Both the position numbers and the translations under genes were made by a program. Under the pieces are notes generated by a model. That model ran no database searches, had not been told where the DNA came from, and saw nothing but the letters and a program-made list of their open reading frames with translations. From Modestobacter caceresii (GTDB lineage Bacteria; Actinomycetota; Actinomycetes; Mycobacteriales; Geodermatophilaceae): a stretch of 33,026 bases of DNA. Positions 6,358 through 14,726 of this stretch are shown piece by piece. Within the stretch, counting starts at the first letter, position 1. Every line of letters begins with the position of its first letter. The stretch spans positions 1-33,026 of the forward strand of contig NZ_JPMX01000053.1 in NCBI RefSeq assembly GCF_000761485.1, given 5' to 3'.

Positions 6358-9186
6358 GTGCCCGCACCGAGCACGCCTGCCGGACCCGACCCGCTGGCCG
6401 ACCCGGCCCGCGTCGTGGTGGTCCGCCGGCTGCTCGTCGAGCTGCCCGGGAGCGCGCCGTTCGACCGGCTGGCCCACCTGGCCACCCGGCTGCTGGCCGT
6501 CCCGACGGCGCAGGTCGTGCTGCTCACCGACGTCGCGGTGCGGGTGGGGGGCTTCGGCCGGCCGACGGTGATGGGGTCGGCCACCCCGCTGGACCAGGTG
6601 TTCGGCAGCGTCGCCGCCCGCCTGCGGGCGCCGTTGGTGGTGCCCGACACCGCGGCCGACCCGCGGGTCGCCGGGCTGTCGGTGGTGGCCTCCGGCGAGG
6701 TCCGCGCCTGCCTGTCCCTCCCGCTGGTGCTCACCGCCGGTGACGTGGTGGGCGCGCTGACCCTGCTCTCCCCGGAGCCCCGGCCCTGGAGCGAGGACGA
6801 CGTCACCCTCGCCGGGGAGGTCGCCGCCACCGTCGTCACCGAGCTGGAGCTGGTCGCCGCCTCGATCGCGGTGCGGTCCTCGCTGAGCCGGCTGGAGCTG
6901 GCGCTGGAGGCCAGCGAGGTCGGCAGCTGGGAGCGGGACCTGCGCACCGGGGTGACGACGTGGGACGAGCGGAACGCGGCCATCTTCGGGCTCCCGGGCC
7001 CGGTCGTGCTCACCGGCGACGAGGAGATGACGAAGCGGATCCACCCCGACGACCACGGCGTGGTGCAGCAGGCGATGCAGGCCGCCCTCGCGGGCTCCGG
7101 GGAGTTCGTCGTCGAGATGCGGGCGCTGCGGCCCGACGGTGAGGCCCGGTGGACGGTCTCCCGGGGCCGGGTGGTGCGCGACCAGGCGGGTGAGCCCGTG
7201 CGCCTGCTGGGCACCTCCGTGGACGTCACCGAGGCCCGCCGGCAGGCGCAGGTGCGGCTGGCCGCGGTGCAGCGTGCCGCGGTGGTCGCCGAGGTCGCCG
7301 CAGAGCTGGCCAACGCCGACCGGATGTCGGACCTGGCGGAGGCGGCCCTGCGGGGCGCGGCCGTGCTCGGCGCCGACGCCAGCGCGCTGGCCGTCTTCGC
7401 CGGCGGGCACGGGCCGCTGCGGCTGCACATGACCCGCCGCCTGGTCGACGCGGTCGAGTCGGGCACCGACGCCGTCCTGTCCGACGAGGGCGTGGAGCTC
7501 CCGCTCGACGACGAGCTCCCCACCCAGTACGTGGCCCGGTACGGGGAGACGGTGCTGCTGCCCGACCGCGCCTCGGCGGTGGCCCGGTTCCCCCGGATGG
7601 CCGAGGTCGGGGACCTGGTCGGGGTCCGCGCCCTGGCCGCGCTGCCGCTCCGGCTCGAGGGCCGGGTGCTGGGGAGCTTCGTGGCGGTGTGGGCCGAGGA
7701 CCACCCGTTCGACCCGGAGGACGTCGAGCTGCTGGGCGCGCTCGCCGCCCAGATCGGGCTGAGCATCTCCCGGCTGCACGCCGATGCCCAGCGGGACGCC
7801 GCGGTCGCCGAGATGGCCGCGGCCAACGCCCGGCTGGAGCTGCTGGCCGAGACCGGCCGGGTGCTCTCGGGGACCATGGAGATCACCGAGCAGCTGGGCC
7901 GGCTGGCCGAGCTGGTGGTGCCGGCGCTCGGCGACTGGTGCTGGGTCGTCGTCACCGACGAGCACGGCCGGATGCGCCAGCTCGCCTCGGCGCACCGCGA
8001 CCGGGCAAGGTCCGGCGAGCTGGCCGACTACGTCCGCTCGATGGTCGGCGGGATGACCGAGCACGCCGCCGCACGGGTGGTCACCCGCACCGGGCGGCCG
8101 TTGCGGGTGCCCGGTCTGGACGCCGCCTACATCTCGCGGGCCCTGCCGGACCCGGTCGCCCAGGAGCAGCTGGCGCGCCTGCACCCCGACTCCGGCATCG
8201 TCGTCCCGCTGGTCAGCCGGGGGCGCACCCTCGGGGCGCTGGGCCTGTACGTGAGCGCCGAGCGGGGCCGGCACAGCGACGCCGCGCTGGAGACCGCCCT
8301 GGAGCTCGGGCGACGGGCCGGGGTGGCGCTGCAGCAGGCCCGGCTGTTCGGCCAGCAGCGGCAGCTGGCCGAGACGCTGCAGCGGAGCATGCTGACCGCG
8401 CCGCCGGCGCCGGACCACTGCGAGATCGCCGTCCGGTACGTGCCGGCCGCGGCCGGGGCCGAGGTCGGCGGTGACTGGTACGACGCGTTCGTCCAGCCCG
8501 ACGGGGCGACCGTGCTGGTCATCGGCGACGTCGTCGGGCACGACAGCCGGGCCGCGGCGGCGATGGGCCAGCTGCGCGGGCTGCTGCGCGGCATCGGGCA
8601 CCACACCGGCGGCACCCCGGCCGAGGTGCTCACCGGCCTGGACCGGGCCAGCGCCGGCCTGGACCTCGACGTCATGGCCACCGCGCTGATCGCCCGGCTG
8701 GAGCAGGACGACCCGGAGCTGTCGGCCGCGCAGACCCGGGTGCGCTGGGCCACCGCCGGGCACCCGCCGCCGGTGCTGATCAGCGCGGACGGCGAGGTGA
8801 CCGTGCTGGACGGGGACGACCCCGACCTGCTGCTGGGGGTGGAGCCGGGCACCGCACGCAGCGACCGGGTCGCGGTCATCGGCCGCGGCGGCACCCTTCT
8901 GCTCTACACCGACGGGCTGGTGGAGCGGCGCGACCGGGACCTCGACGCCGGGGTCGCCGAGCTGTGCCGGGTGCTGGCCGGGCTCACCGAGCTGCCGCTG
9001 CAGGAGCTGTGCGACCGGCTGCTGCAGCGGATGTACCTGCCCGACACCGAGGACGACGTCGCGTTGCTGGCGGTCCGGCTGCACCCGCAGGACGAGCCGC
9101 GGCCTCCAGAGGCCGGCCCCCAGCGGGTCCCGCCGGGCATCGAGCCGTCCCCGGACGTCCACCCGGCAGCGGCCGGCCCCGCCTGA
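6358..9186 (+). CDS. GAF-PAS-GAF-GAF-SpoIIE protein phosphatase
   Basis: A 942-residue cytoplasmic sensor phosphatase of the PP2C/SpoIIE (RsbU/RsbP) type, which dephosphorylates anti-anti-sigma factors in partner-switching control. Domains in order: an N-terminal GAF (about 10-170), a PAS/PAC fold (about 176-295, with IHPDDH and DVTEARRQ), a GAF (about 310-470), a third GAF (about 495-660) and the phosphatase (about 674-912). Metal-binding motifs are clear: GGDWYDAF, VIGDVVGHD, TAGHPPP, LLLYTDGLVE and DDVALLAVR. There is no membrane segment and no HATPase kinase domain, so the anti-sigma kinase and its antagonist must be encoded elsewhere. GTG at 6358 is chosen because AGGGGAGG precedes it by nine bases. 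A perfect family A palindrome follows the stop. Confidence 0.93.
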   Translation: MPAPSTPAGPDPLADPARVVVVRRLLVELPGSAPFDRLAHLATRLLAVPTAQVVLLTDVAVRVGGFGRPTVMGSATPLDQVFGSVAARLRAPLVVPDTAADPRVAGLSVVASGEVRACLSLPLVLTAGDVVGALTLLSPEPRPWSEDDVTLAGEVAATVVTELELVAASIAVRSSLSRLELALEASEVGSWERDLRTGVTTWDERNAAIFGLPGPVVLTGDEEMTKRIHPDDHGVVQQAMQAALAGSGEFVVEMRALRPDGEARWTVSRGRVVRDQAGEPVRLLGTSVDVTEARRQAQVRLAAVQRAAVVAEVAAELANADRMSDLAEAALRGAAVLGADASALAVFAGGHGPLRLHMTRRLVDAVESGTDAVLSDEGVELPLDDELPTQYVARYGETVLLPDRASAVARFPRMAEVGDLVGVRALAALPLRLEGRVLGSFVAVWAEDHPFDPEDVELLGALAAQIGLSISRLHADAQRDAAVAEMAAANARLELLAETGRVLSGTMEITEQLGRLAELVVPALGDWCWVVVTDEHGRMRQLASAHRDRARSGELADYVRSMVGGMTEHAAARVVTRTGRPLRVPGLDAAYISRALPDPVAQEQLARLHPDSGIVVPLVSRGRTLGALGLYVSAERGRHSDAALETALELGRRAGVALQQARLFGQQRQLAETLQRSMLTAPPAPDHCEIAVRYVPAAAGAEVGGDWYDAFVQPDGATVLVIGDVVGHDSRAAAAMGQLRGLLRGIGHHTGGTPAEVLTGLDRASAGLDLDVMATALIARLEQDDPELSAAQTRVRWATAGHPPPVLISADGEVTVLDGDDPDLLLGVEPGTARSDRVAVIGRGGTLLLYTDGLVERRDRDLDAGVAELCRVLAGLTELPLQELCDRLLQRMYLPDTEDDVALLAVRLHPQDEPRPPEAGPQRVPPGIEPSPDVHPAAAGPA

Positions 9187-9191
9187 CGGCC

Positions 9192-9225
9192 AGGGACCAC
9201 CACAATGGCCATTGTGGTGGTCCCT
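9192..9225. repeat. Family A palindrome, copy 4, perfect 17-bp stem
   Basis: A perfect 34-base palindrome centred at 9208/9209 with core ATGGCCAT (9205-9212) and arms AGGGACCACCACA and complement. It begins 5 bases after the phosphatase stop and ends 5 bases before the stop of the convergent flavoprotein gene, an ideal bidirectional terminator position. Confidence 0.9.
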
Positions 9226-9230
9226 CCCCG

Positions 9231-11273
9231 CTACTGGGCGGGGGCCATCTCCAGGGCGGTCGCGGTGGCGTCCTGCTGGGGCTGCGCCCCGGCCGACCGC
9301 AGCGCGGCGTCGTGCGCGGCCATCGCCTCCTGCCGGCCCGGCTCCTCGGCCACGATCGCGCAGTTGAGCCACGACTCGGGGATGGCGAAGCCGTCGACCA
9401 GGGTGCGCATGTGCGGCCGCAGCTCCTTGAGCAGGTCGTTCACCACCCCGGTCAGCGCCTTGGCCCGGGTGGGGGTGAGCCGGCCGTGCTCGAGGAACCA
9501 GCCCTTGTCGGCCTCGATGGTGCTCAGCGCGTAGAGGTCGCAGACCCGCGCCAGCAGCGCCTTCGCGGCCGGGTCGGTCGTGCGCTCGATGCCGGCGACG
9601 AAGGCCTCCAGCACGACCCGGTCGATGTGCGCCTCGGCCATGGTCAGCACGTGGTCCTGCACGTCGTTGAAGATCTCGAACGGGCGGTCCTTCTTGGCCG
9701 CCGCGCCCCCGCGGAGCCGCCGGATGGCGCTCTCCAGGAGGTGCTTCTCGCGGTCCTCGAAGGCGGCCAGCTGCCAGCCCCGGTCGAGCATCGAGACGTC
9801 CTCGTCCCGCCCGGGCACGGCGTCGACCAGCCGCTGGATCAGCCCGCGGGCCGCCGTCCGCTCCAGCACGGTCTCGCGCACCTGCTCGGCGACGAAGGCC
9901 GCCCGGCCCCAGCCGTCCAGCGAGCCGAAGGCGTCCCGGTAGCCGGTGAGCAGGCCCTTGGCGACCAGCTGCATCAGCACCGTGTTGTCGCCCTCGAAGG
10001 TGGTGAAGACGTCGGTGTCGGCCTTGAGCGTGGGCAGCCGGTTCTCCGCCAGGTAGCCCGCCCCGCCGCAGGCCTCGCGGCACAGCTGGATGGTCCGGGT
10101 CGCGTGCCAGGTGGTCACGGCCTTGATCCCGGCCGCCCTGGACTCCAGCTCGCGCTGCGCGGCCTCGTCGACGTCGGCGCTCCCCAGCACGTCGTGCATG
10201 GTCGACGTCAGCTCCTCCTGCGCGAAGCTCAGCGCGTAGGTCTTCGCCAGGGCCGGCAGCAGCTTGCGCTGGTGCACCAGGTAGTCGTTGATCACGACCT
10301 CCCGGTCCTCGCCGGGGGCGGAGAACTGGCGGCGGGTGTCGCCGTAGCGGACGGCGATCTCCAGGGCCACCTTCGTCGCCGACCCGGCCGAGCCGCCGAC
10401 GCTGACCCGCCCGCGCACCAGGGTGCCGAGCATGGTGAAGAAGCGCCGGGTCTCGTTCTCGATCGAGCTGGTGTACGTGCCGTCGGCGGCCACCTGGCCG
10501 TAGCGGTCCAGCAGCATGTCGCGCGGCACGGAGACGTGGTCGAAGGTCAGCCGCCCGTTGTCCACCCCGAGCAGCCCGGCCTTGGGGCCGTCGTCGCCGA
10601 TCGTGACGCCGGGCACCGGGGCGCCGTCGGCGGCCCGGATCGGGACGAGGAACGCGTGCACGCCCCGGCCCTCACCCTGGGTGATCAGCTGGGCGAACAC
10701 GACAGCCATCCGGCCGTCCTTCGCGGCGTTGCCGATGTAGTCCTTGCGCGCGGCCTCGTGCGGGGTGTGCAGGTCGAAGGTCTGCGTGGCCGGGTCGTAG
10801 GTGCAGGTGGTGCGCAGCTGCTGGACGTCGGAGCCGTGGCCGGTCTCGGTCATCGCGAAGCAGCCGGGCAGGGCGAAGCTCATGATGTCGGGCAGGTAGC
10901 GGTCGTGCTGGCGCTTCGTGCCCAGTGCCTGGACCGCCCCGCCGAACAGCCCCCACTGCACGCCGGCCTTGACCATCAGCGACAGGTCGGTGAGGGCCAG
11001 CATCTCGATGGAGGTCACCGAGCCGCCGGCGTCGTCGGCGCCGCCGTACTCGACGGGGAAGCCGTAGGCGACGCGACCGGTGGTGGCCAGCTCCGCGGCG
11101 AGCGCGGTGACCCGCTCCCGAGCCTCGGCCATCGACTCGCCGTACACCGGGGCCCAGCGCGGGTCGTCGAGCTGTGCACGGCTGTCCCGGCGGACCTGCG
11201 CCCAGCGGCCGTCGAGGACCTCGGTGAGCCGGGTGGGGTCGACCGGCGGCAGGGGGGTGGGGGTGCTGGTCAT
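9231..11273 (-). CDS. Acyl-CoA oxidase-like acyl-CoA dehydrogenase family flavoprotein
   Basis: A 680-residue FAD enzyme that introduces the 2,3-trans double bond into acyl-CoA, the first step of beta-oxidation. It follows the acyl-CoA oxidase architecture more than a typical 380-residue dehydrogenase: GCFAMTETGHGSDVQ for flavin/acyl binding, KDYIGNAAKDGRMAVVFAQL, then CREACGGAGYLAENRL and DVFTTFEGDNTVLMQ. Glu427 in FTTFEGDN aligns with the catalytic Glu of acyl-CoA oxidases. A long C-terminal helical domain follows. Whether electrons go to O2 or to ETF cannot be read. ATG at 11273 with GGAGG close upstream; the start overlaps the tetR stop as ATGA, so the two are translationally coupled. I would not name it fadE5, whose sequence differs. 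Confidence 0.9.
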   Translation of the reverse strand: MTSTPTPLPPVDPTRLTEVLDGRWAQVRRDSRAQLDDPRWAPVYGESMAEARERVTALAAELATTGRVAYGFPVEYGGADDAGGSVTSIEMLALTDLSLMVKAGVQWGLFGGAVQALGTKRQHDRYLPDIMSFALPGCFAMTETGHGSDVQQLRTTCTYDPATQTFDLHTPHEAARKDYIGNAAKDGRMAVVFAQLITQGEGRGVHAFLVPIRAADGAPVPGVTIGDDGPKAGLLGVDNGRLTFDHVSVPRDMLLDRYGQVAADGTYTSSIENETRRFFTMLGTLVRGRVSVGGSAGSATKVALEIAVRYGDTRRQFSAPGEDREVVINDYLVHQRKLLPALAKTYALSFAQEELTSTMHDVLGSADVDEAAQRELESRAAGIKAVTTWHATRTIQLCREACGGAGYLAENRLPTLKADTDVFTTFEGDNTVLMQLVAKGLLTGYRDAFGSLDGWGRAAFVAEQVRETVLERTAARGLIQRLVDAVPGRDEDVSMLDRGWQLAAFEDREKHLLESAIRRLRGGAAAKKDRPFEIFNDVQDHVLTMAEAHIDRVVLEAFVAGIERTTDPAAKALLARVCDLYALSTIEADKGWFLEHGRLTPTRAKALTGVVNDLLKELRPHMRTLVDGFAIPESWLNCAIVAEEPGRQEAMAAHDAALRSAGAQPQQDATATALEMAPAQ

Positions 11274-11950
11274 GGTTCCTCCATCGGACTCGCGGGTGCA
11301 GGAGTTGAGGGGTCGGGGGTCACGACGCCGCGCAACCCCGTCCAGGCCAGGTCGGTGAGGTGGGTCGCCAGCTCGGCCCGCGGCATGGGGCGGTCGGCAC
11401 GCAGCCACCAGTCGGCGGCGGCCCGGACCAGCCCGATGACGCCGTGCCCCCACGGGGCGGCCGCGGCGGTCCCCTGTCCGGCGCTGGTCAGCGCGGCGCC
11501 GACCAGCGCCCCGACCTCGTCGCCGACCAGGTCGGACAGGCTGCTGATCGGGTCGGCATCGACCGGCCGGTCGACCAGCGCCTGCCCGACGACGAAGCGG
11601 TAGACCTCCGGGTCGGCCTCGATGAAGGCCAGGTAGGTCTCGACGGCGGCGGTGACCATCTGCCGGGGGTGGTCGCTGCTGCCCATCGCCTCTCGCAGCT
11701 TGCGGGTGAGCTGCGCCGCCACGCGCGCGCAGACGGCGACGTACAGCTCGCTGCGGTCGGCGAAGTGCCGGTAGACGACGGTCTTGCTGGTGCCGGCCTC
11801 GGCCGCGATCTCCTCCATGCCGACGCCGGCGCCGTGCTTGCCGACCGCCGCGAGGGTGGCGTCGACCAGCTGCTCGCGGCGGGCACGGCGGTGCTCGTCC
11901 CAGCGGGAGTCGCGCCGGTCCCGCGGGCTGGCCGCCGTCTCCATGTTCAC
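11270..11950 (-). CDS. TetR/AcrR family transcriptional regulator
   Basis: A 226-residue one-component repressor. The N-terminal helix-turn-helix (about residues 25-75) includes LVDATLAAVGKHGAG, MEEIAAEAGTSKTVVYRHFADRSEL in two pieces, a textbook TetR signature. The remaining residues form a helical ligand domain, with the ligand probably an acyl-CoA given the neighbours. It overlaps the flavoprotein gene by 4 bases and is divergent from the fadA2 operon, with a 15-base palindrome at 11967-11981 between them. Start is GTG at 11950 or ATG at 11944; TACCGT on the minus strand (11963-11958) places a leaderless transcript at the GTG. Control of both divergent units is inferred. Confidence 0.93.
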   Translation of the reverse strand: MNMETAASPRDRRDSRWDEHRRARREQLVDATLAAVGKHGAGVGMEEIAAEAGTSKTVVYRHFADRSELYVAVCARVAAQLTRKLREAMGSSDHPRQMVTAAVETYLAFIEADPEVYRFVVGQALVDRPVDADPISSLSDLVGDEVGALVGAALTSAGQGTAAAAPWGHGVIGLVRAAADWWLRADRPMPRAELATHLTDLAWTGLRGVVTPDPSTPAPASPMEEP

Positions 11951-11966
11951 GACACCGACGGTACCT

Positions 11967-11981
11967 GATACTCTGGGTATC
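11967..11981. promoter_or_regulatory. Palindromic operator candidate for the TetR regulator
   Basis: GATAC (11967-11971) and GTATC (11977-11981) flank TCTGG, a perfect 5-bp dyad extended by T-G wobble and C-G pairs around T11974. It lies 17 bases upstream of the tetR start, in the most AT-rich part of the divergent gap and next to the minus-strand TACCGT box, so binding would shut off tetR and probably fadA2. Confidence 0.6.
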
Positions 11982-12007
11982 GATTAGCTCGTCCCGCATC
12001 GACTCCC

Positions 12008-12042
12008 CCCGAGGGGCCAAATCGCGACTTTGGCCCCTCGGG
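12008..12042. repeat. Family B palindrome, copy 3 (GAGGGGCC arms)
   Basis: A 14-bp stem (12008-12021 with 12029-12042) with GAGGGGCCAAA arms and a 7-base loop containing TCGCGA. It lies between divergent genes, 18 bases ahead of the fadA2 start, so it falls in the fadA2 leader or promoter and cannot simply be a downstream terminator. That separates it from the other copies. Confidence 0.8.
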
Positions 12043-12059
12043 AGGTCCTGGAGGTCCCC

Positions 12060-13343
12060 ATGGCACCGCAGACCCGGAAGGCCGCGATCGTCGGCGGCAA
12101 CCGCATCCCGTTCGCCCGCTCCAACGGCGCGTACGCGCGGGCCAGCAACCAGGACATGCTCACCGCGACCCTCGACGGGCTCGTCGCCCGCTTCGGGCTG
12201 CAGGGTCAGCAGGTGGGCGAGGTGGTCGCCGGCGCCGTCCTCAAGCACGCCCGCGACTTCAACCTGACCCGGGAGAGCGTGCTGGGCTCCCGGCTGTCGG
12301 CCGCCACGCCGGCCTACGACGTCCAGCAGGCCTGCGGCACCGGTCTGGAGGCGGCCGTCCTGGTCGCCAACAAGATCGCCCTGGGGCAGCTCGAGTCCGG
12401 CATCGCCGGGGGCGTCGACACCACCTCCGACGCGCCGATGGCCCTGAACGAGGACATGCGACGGGCGCTGCTGGCGGTCAACAGCGCCAAGACGCTGCAG
12501 CAGCGGCTCAAGGCGCTGTCCGGGATCCGGCCCGGTCAGCTGGTCCCGGAGGTCCCCCGCAACGCCGAGCCGCGCACCGGCCTGGCGATGGGCGACCACG
12601 CGGCGATCACCGCCGCCGAGTGGGAGATCGGCCGTGAGGAGCAGGACGAGCTGACCGTCCGCTCGCACCAGGCCCTCGCCGCGGCCTACGACCGGGGCTT
12701 CTTCGACGACCTGGTGACGCCGTTCCTCGGCCTCACCCGCGACCAGAACCTCCGGCCGGACAGCTCGCTGGAGAAGCTCGCGAGGCTGAAGCCGGTGTTC
12801 GGGCAGGGTGCGGACGCCACGATGACGGCGGGCAACTCGACTCCGCTGACCGACGGCGCCTCCGCCGTCCTGCTCGCCTCCGACGAGTGGGCCGCCGAGC
12901 ACGACCTGCCCGTGCTGGCCCACCTGGTCGACGCGCAGACCGCCGCGGTCGACTACGTGCACGGTGGCGAGGGGCTGCTGATGGCCCCGGCCTACGCGGT
13001 GCCGGTGCTGCTGGCCCGCAACGAGCTGACCCTGCAGGACTTCGACTTCTACGAGGTCCACGAGGCGTTCGCCTCCACGGTGCTGGCGACGATGAAGGCC
13101 TGGGAGGACCCGGCGTTCTGCAAGGACAAGCTGGGGCTGGACGCGCCGCTGGGCTCGATCGACCGGGCCAAGCTCAACGTGCACGGCTCGTCGCTGGCCG
13201 CCGGGCACCCGTTTGCCGCGACCGGCGGCCGGATCATCGCGACGCTGGCCAAGGCGCTGCACGAGGCCGGCCCGGGCAAGCGCGGCCTGATCTCGATCTG
13301 CGCCGCCGGCGGCCAGGGCGTCGTCGCGATCCTCGAGTCCTGA
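12060..13343 (+). CDS. fadA2: Acetyl-CoA C-acyltransferase (thiolase), FadA2-like
   Basis: A 427-residue thiolase that cleaves 3-ketoacyl-CoA with CoA to acetyl-CoA and a shortened acyl-CoA. The nucleophile is Cys92 in VQQACGTGLEAA; the other active-site parts are YEVHEAFA, GSSLAAGHPFAATGGR and the second Cys in ISICAAGGQG. The opening AAIVGGNRIPFARSNGAYA and the LKHARDFNL and GGVDTTSD stretches match mycobacterial FadA2 (Rv0243) as I recall it. ATG at 12060 with GGAGGT upstream. It is the first gene of fadA2-fabG4-htdX on the plus strand, with gaps of 26 and 1 bases, and is divergent from tetR. Confidence 0.95.
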   Translation: MAPQTRKAAIVGGNRIPFARSNGAYARASNQDMLTATLDGLVARFGLQGQQVGEVVAGAVLKHARDFNLTRESVLGSRLSAATPAYDVQQACGTGLEAAVLVANKIALGQLESGIAGGVDTTSDAPMALNEDMRRALLAVNSAKTLQQRLKALSGIRPGQLVPEVPRNAEPRTGLAMGDHAAITAAEWEIGREEQDELTVRSHQALAAAYDRGFFDDLVTPFLGLTRDQNLRPDSSLEKLARLKPVFGQGADATMTAGNSTPLTDGASAVLLASDEWAAEHDLPVLAHLVDAQTAAVDYVHGGEGLLMAPAYAVPVLLARNELTLQDFDFYEVHEAFASTVLATMKAWEDPAFCKDKLGLDAPLGSIDRAKLNVHGSSLAAGHPFAATGGRIIATLAKALHEAGPGKRGLISICAAGGQGVVAILES

Positions 13344-13369
13344 GCCCCGCACGAACGGAAGGACGCACC

Positions 13370-14725
13370 ATGAGCGACTGGTACCGCGACTTCGCCAACT
13401 CCGGCTTCGGCACGACCATCACCAAGCAGCTGGGCCTGCCCCGGCCGGCGCAGCTGCGCCGCTACGAGCCCGGGCAGCCCCTGCTCCCCGGCCCGGCCGT
13501 GGTCGGCTCGGCCGGGGAGGGCCGGCTGCGCGATGAGGTCACCGGGCTGCTGCGCGACGCCGGGGTCACCGTCGTGTCCCCGGTGGCCGCCGACGGCTCG
13601 ACCGACGGGGAGCGGCTGGCGGCGGTCCTGCTCGACGCCACCGGGCTGACCGGGCCGGCCGACCTGGCCGCAGCGCACGACTTCCTCGCCCCCGCGCTCA
13701 AGCGGCTGCGGCCGTCGGGCCGGGTGCTGGTGCTGGCCGACCCGCCGACGGGGACGTCGTCCCCGGCCCAGGCCGCCGCGCGGCAGGCGCTGGAGGGGCT
13801 GGTCCGTTCGCTGGCCAAGGAGCTGCGCAGCGGCTCGACGGCGAACCTGGTGCACGTGCCCCTCGGCGCGGAGGGCTCACTGGCCAGCCCGCTGCGGTTC
13901 TTCCTCTCCGGCCGCTCGGCCTACGTCGACGGCCAGGTCCTCGCGGTGACGGCAGCCGAGCTGCCCAGCGCCGCTGACGCCGAGCAGCCGCTGGCCGGCA
14001 AGGTCGCCGTCGTCACCGGTGCCGCGCGCGGCATCGGTGCGGCCATCGCCCGGGTGCTGGCCCGGGACGGCGCCCACGTCGTCGCCGTCGACGTGCCGGC
14101 GGCCGGCGAGCAGCTGGCCCAGGTGGCCAACGAGGTCGGCGGGACGGCGGTCGCGCTGGACATCACCGGGGACGACGCCGGCCCGCGGCTGGCCGCCCAG
14201 CTGGTGGCCCGGCACGGCGGGGTGGACGTCGTCGTGCACAACGCCGGCATCACCCGGGACAAGCTGCTGGTCAACATGGACGCCGCTCGCTGGAACTCGG
14301 TGATGGCGGTCAACCTGCAGGCCCAGCTCGACCTCACGCAGGCGCTGCTGGCCACCGACGGGGCGCTGAAGCCCGACGCCCGGGTCGTCTGCGTCAGCTC
14401 TCAGTCCGGCATCGCCGGCAACCGCGGGCAGACCAACTACGCGGCGTCCAAGGCCGGTGTCATCGGCATGGTGCGCAGCTGGGCGCCGGAGTTCGCCGAG
14501 CGCGGGGCCACGATCAACGCCGTCGCGCCCGGCTTCATCGTCACCGAGATGACGGCGAAGATGCCGCTGGGCACCCGCGAGGTCGGCTCCCGGCTCAACT
14601 CGCTGCAGCAGGGCGGCCTGCCGGTCGACGTCGCCGAGACGATCGCCTGGCTGGCGCAGCCGGGCAGCGCCGGGGTGAACGGCCAGGTCGTCCGGGTCTG
14701 CGGCCAGTCGCTGCTGGGGGCCTGA
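13370..14725 (+). CDS. fabG4: High-molecular-weight 3-ketoacyl reductase FabG4-like
   Basis: A 451-residue NAD(H)-type 3-oxoacyl-ACP/CoA reductase (short-chain dehydrogenase). It has the FabG4 two-domain plan: an N-terminal flavodoxin-like region without catalytic residues (about 1-205, with the motif QLGLPRPAQLRRYEPG) and a C-terminal SDR domain. The nucleotide loop is VVTGAARGIGAAIA near residue 213; the NNAG equivalent is HNAGITRDKLL; active-site Ser lies in SSQSGIAGNRGQ and Tyr357/Lys361 in NYAASK. Mycobacterial FabG4 (Rv0242c, 454 aa) is essentially the same length. It would interconvert 3-ketoacyl and (R)-3-hydroxyacyl thioesters. ATG at 13370 follows GGAAGGA; htdX begins one base after its stop. 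Confidence 0.94.
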   Translation: MSDWYRDFANSGFGTTITKQLGLPRPAQLRRYEPGQPLLPGPAVVGSAGEGRLRDEVTGLLRDAGVTVVSPVAADGSTDGERLAAVLLDATGLTGPADLAAAHDFLAPALKRLRPSGRVLVLADPPTGTSSPAQAAARQALEGLVRSLAKELRSGSTANLVHVPLGAEGSLASPLRFFLSGRSAYVDGQVLAVTAAELPSAADAEQPLAGKVAVVTGAARGIGAAIARVLARDGAHVVAVDVPAAGEQLAQVANEVGGTAVALDITGDDAGPRLAAQLVARHGGVDVVVHNAGITRDKLLVNMDAARWNSVMAVNLQAQLDLTQALLATDGALKPDARVVCVSSQSGIAGNRGQTNYAASKAGVIGMVRSWAPEFAERGATINAVAPGFIVTEMTAKMPLGTREVGSRLNSLQQGGLPVDVAETIAWLAQPGSAGVNGQVVRVCGQSLLGA

Positions 14726-14726
14726 C

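Noticed and set aside
6109-10083. A 1324-residue open frame on the minus strand opposite the phosphatase gene, and similar long frames at 8964-11603 and 16778-19429 on the plus strand
   Set aside because: They mirror real genes with recognisable domains, have low-complexity Arg/Gly/Pro/Ala content and no family motifs. Long antisense frames are expected at this GC content.
9231-11273. Naming the flavoprotein fadE5 from its position next to fadA2
   Set aside because: Its motifs (GCFAMTETGHGSDVQ, FTTFEGDN) are those of acyl-CoA oxidase-like proteins, not of mycobacterial FadE5 as I recall it, so position alone is not enough.
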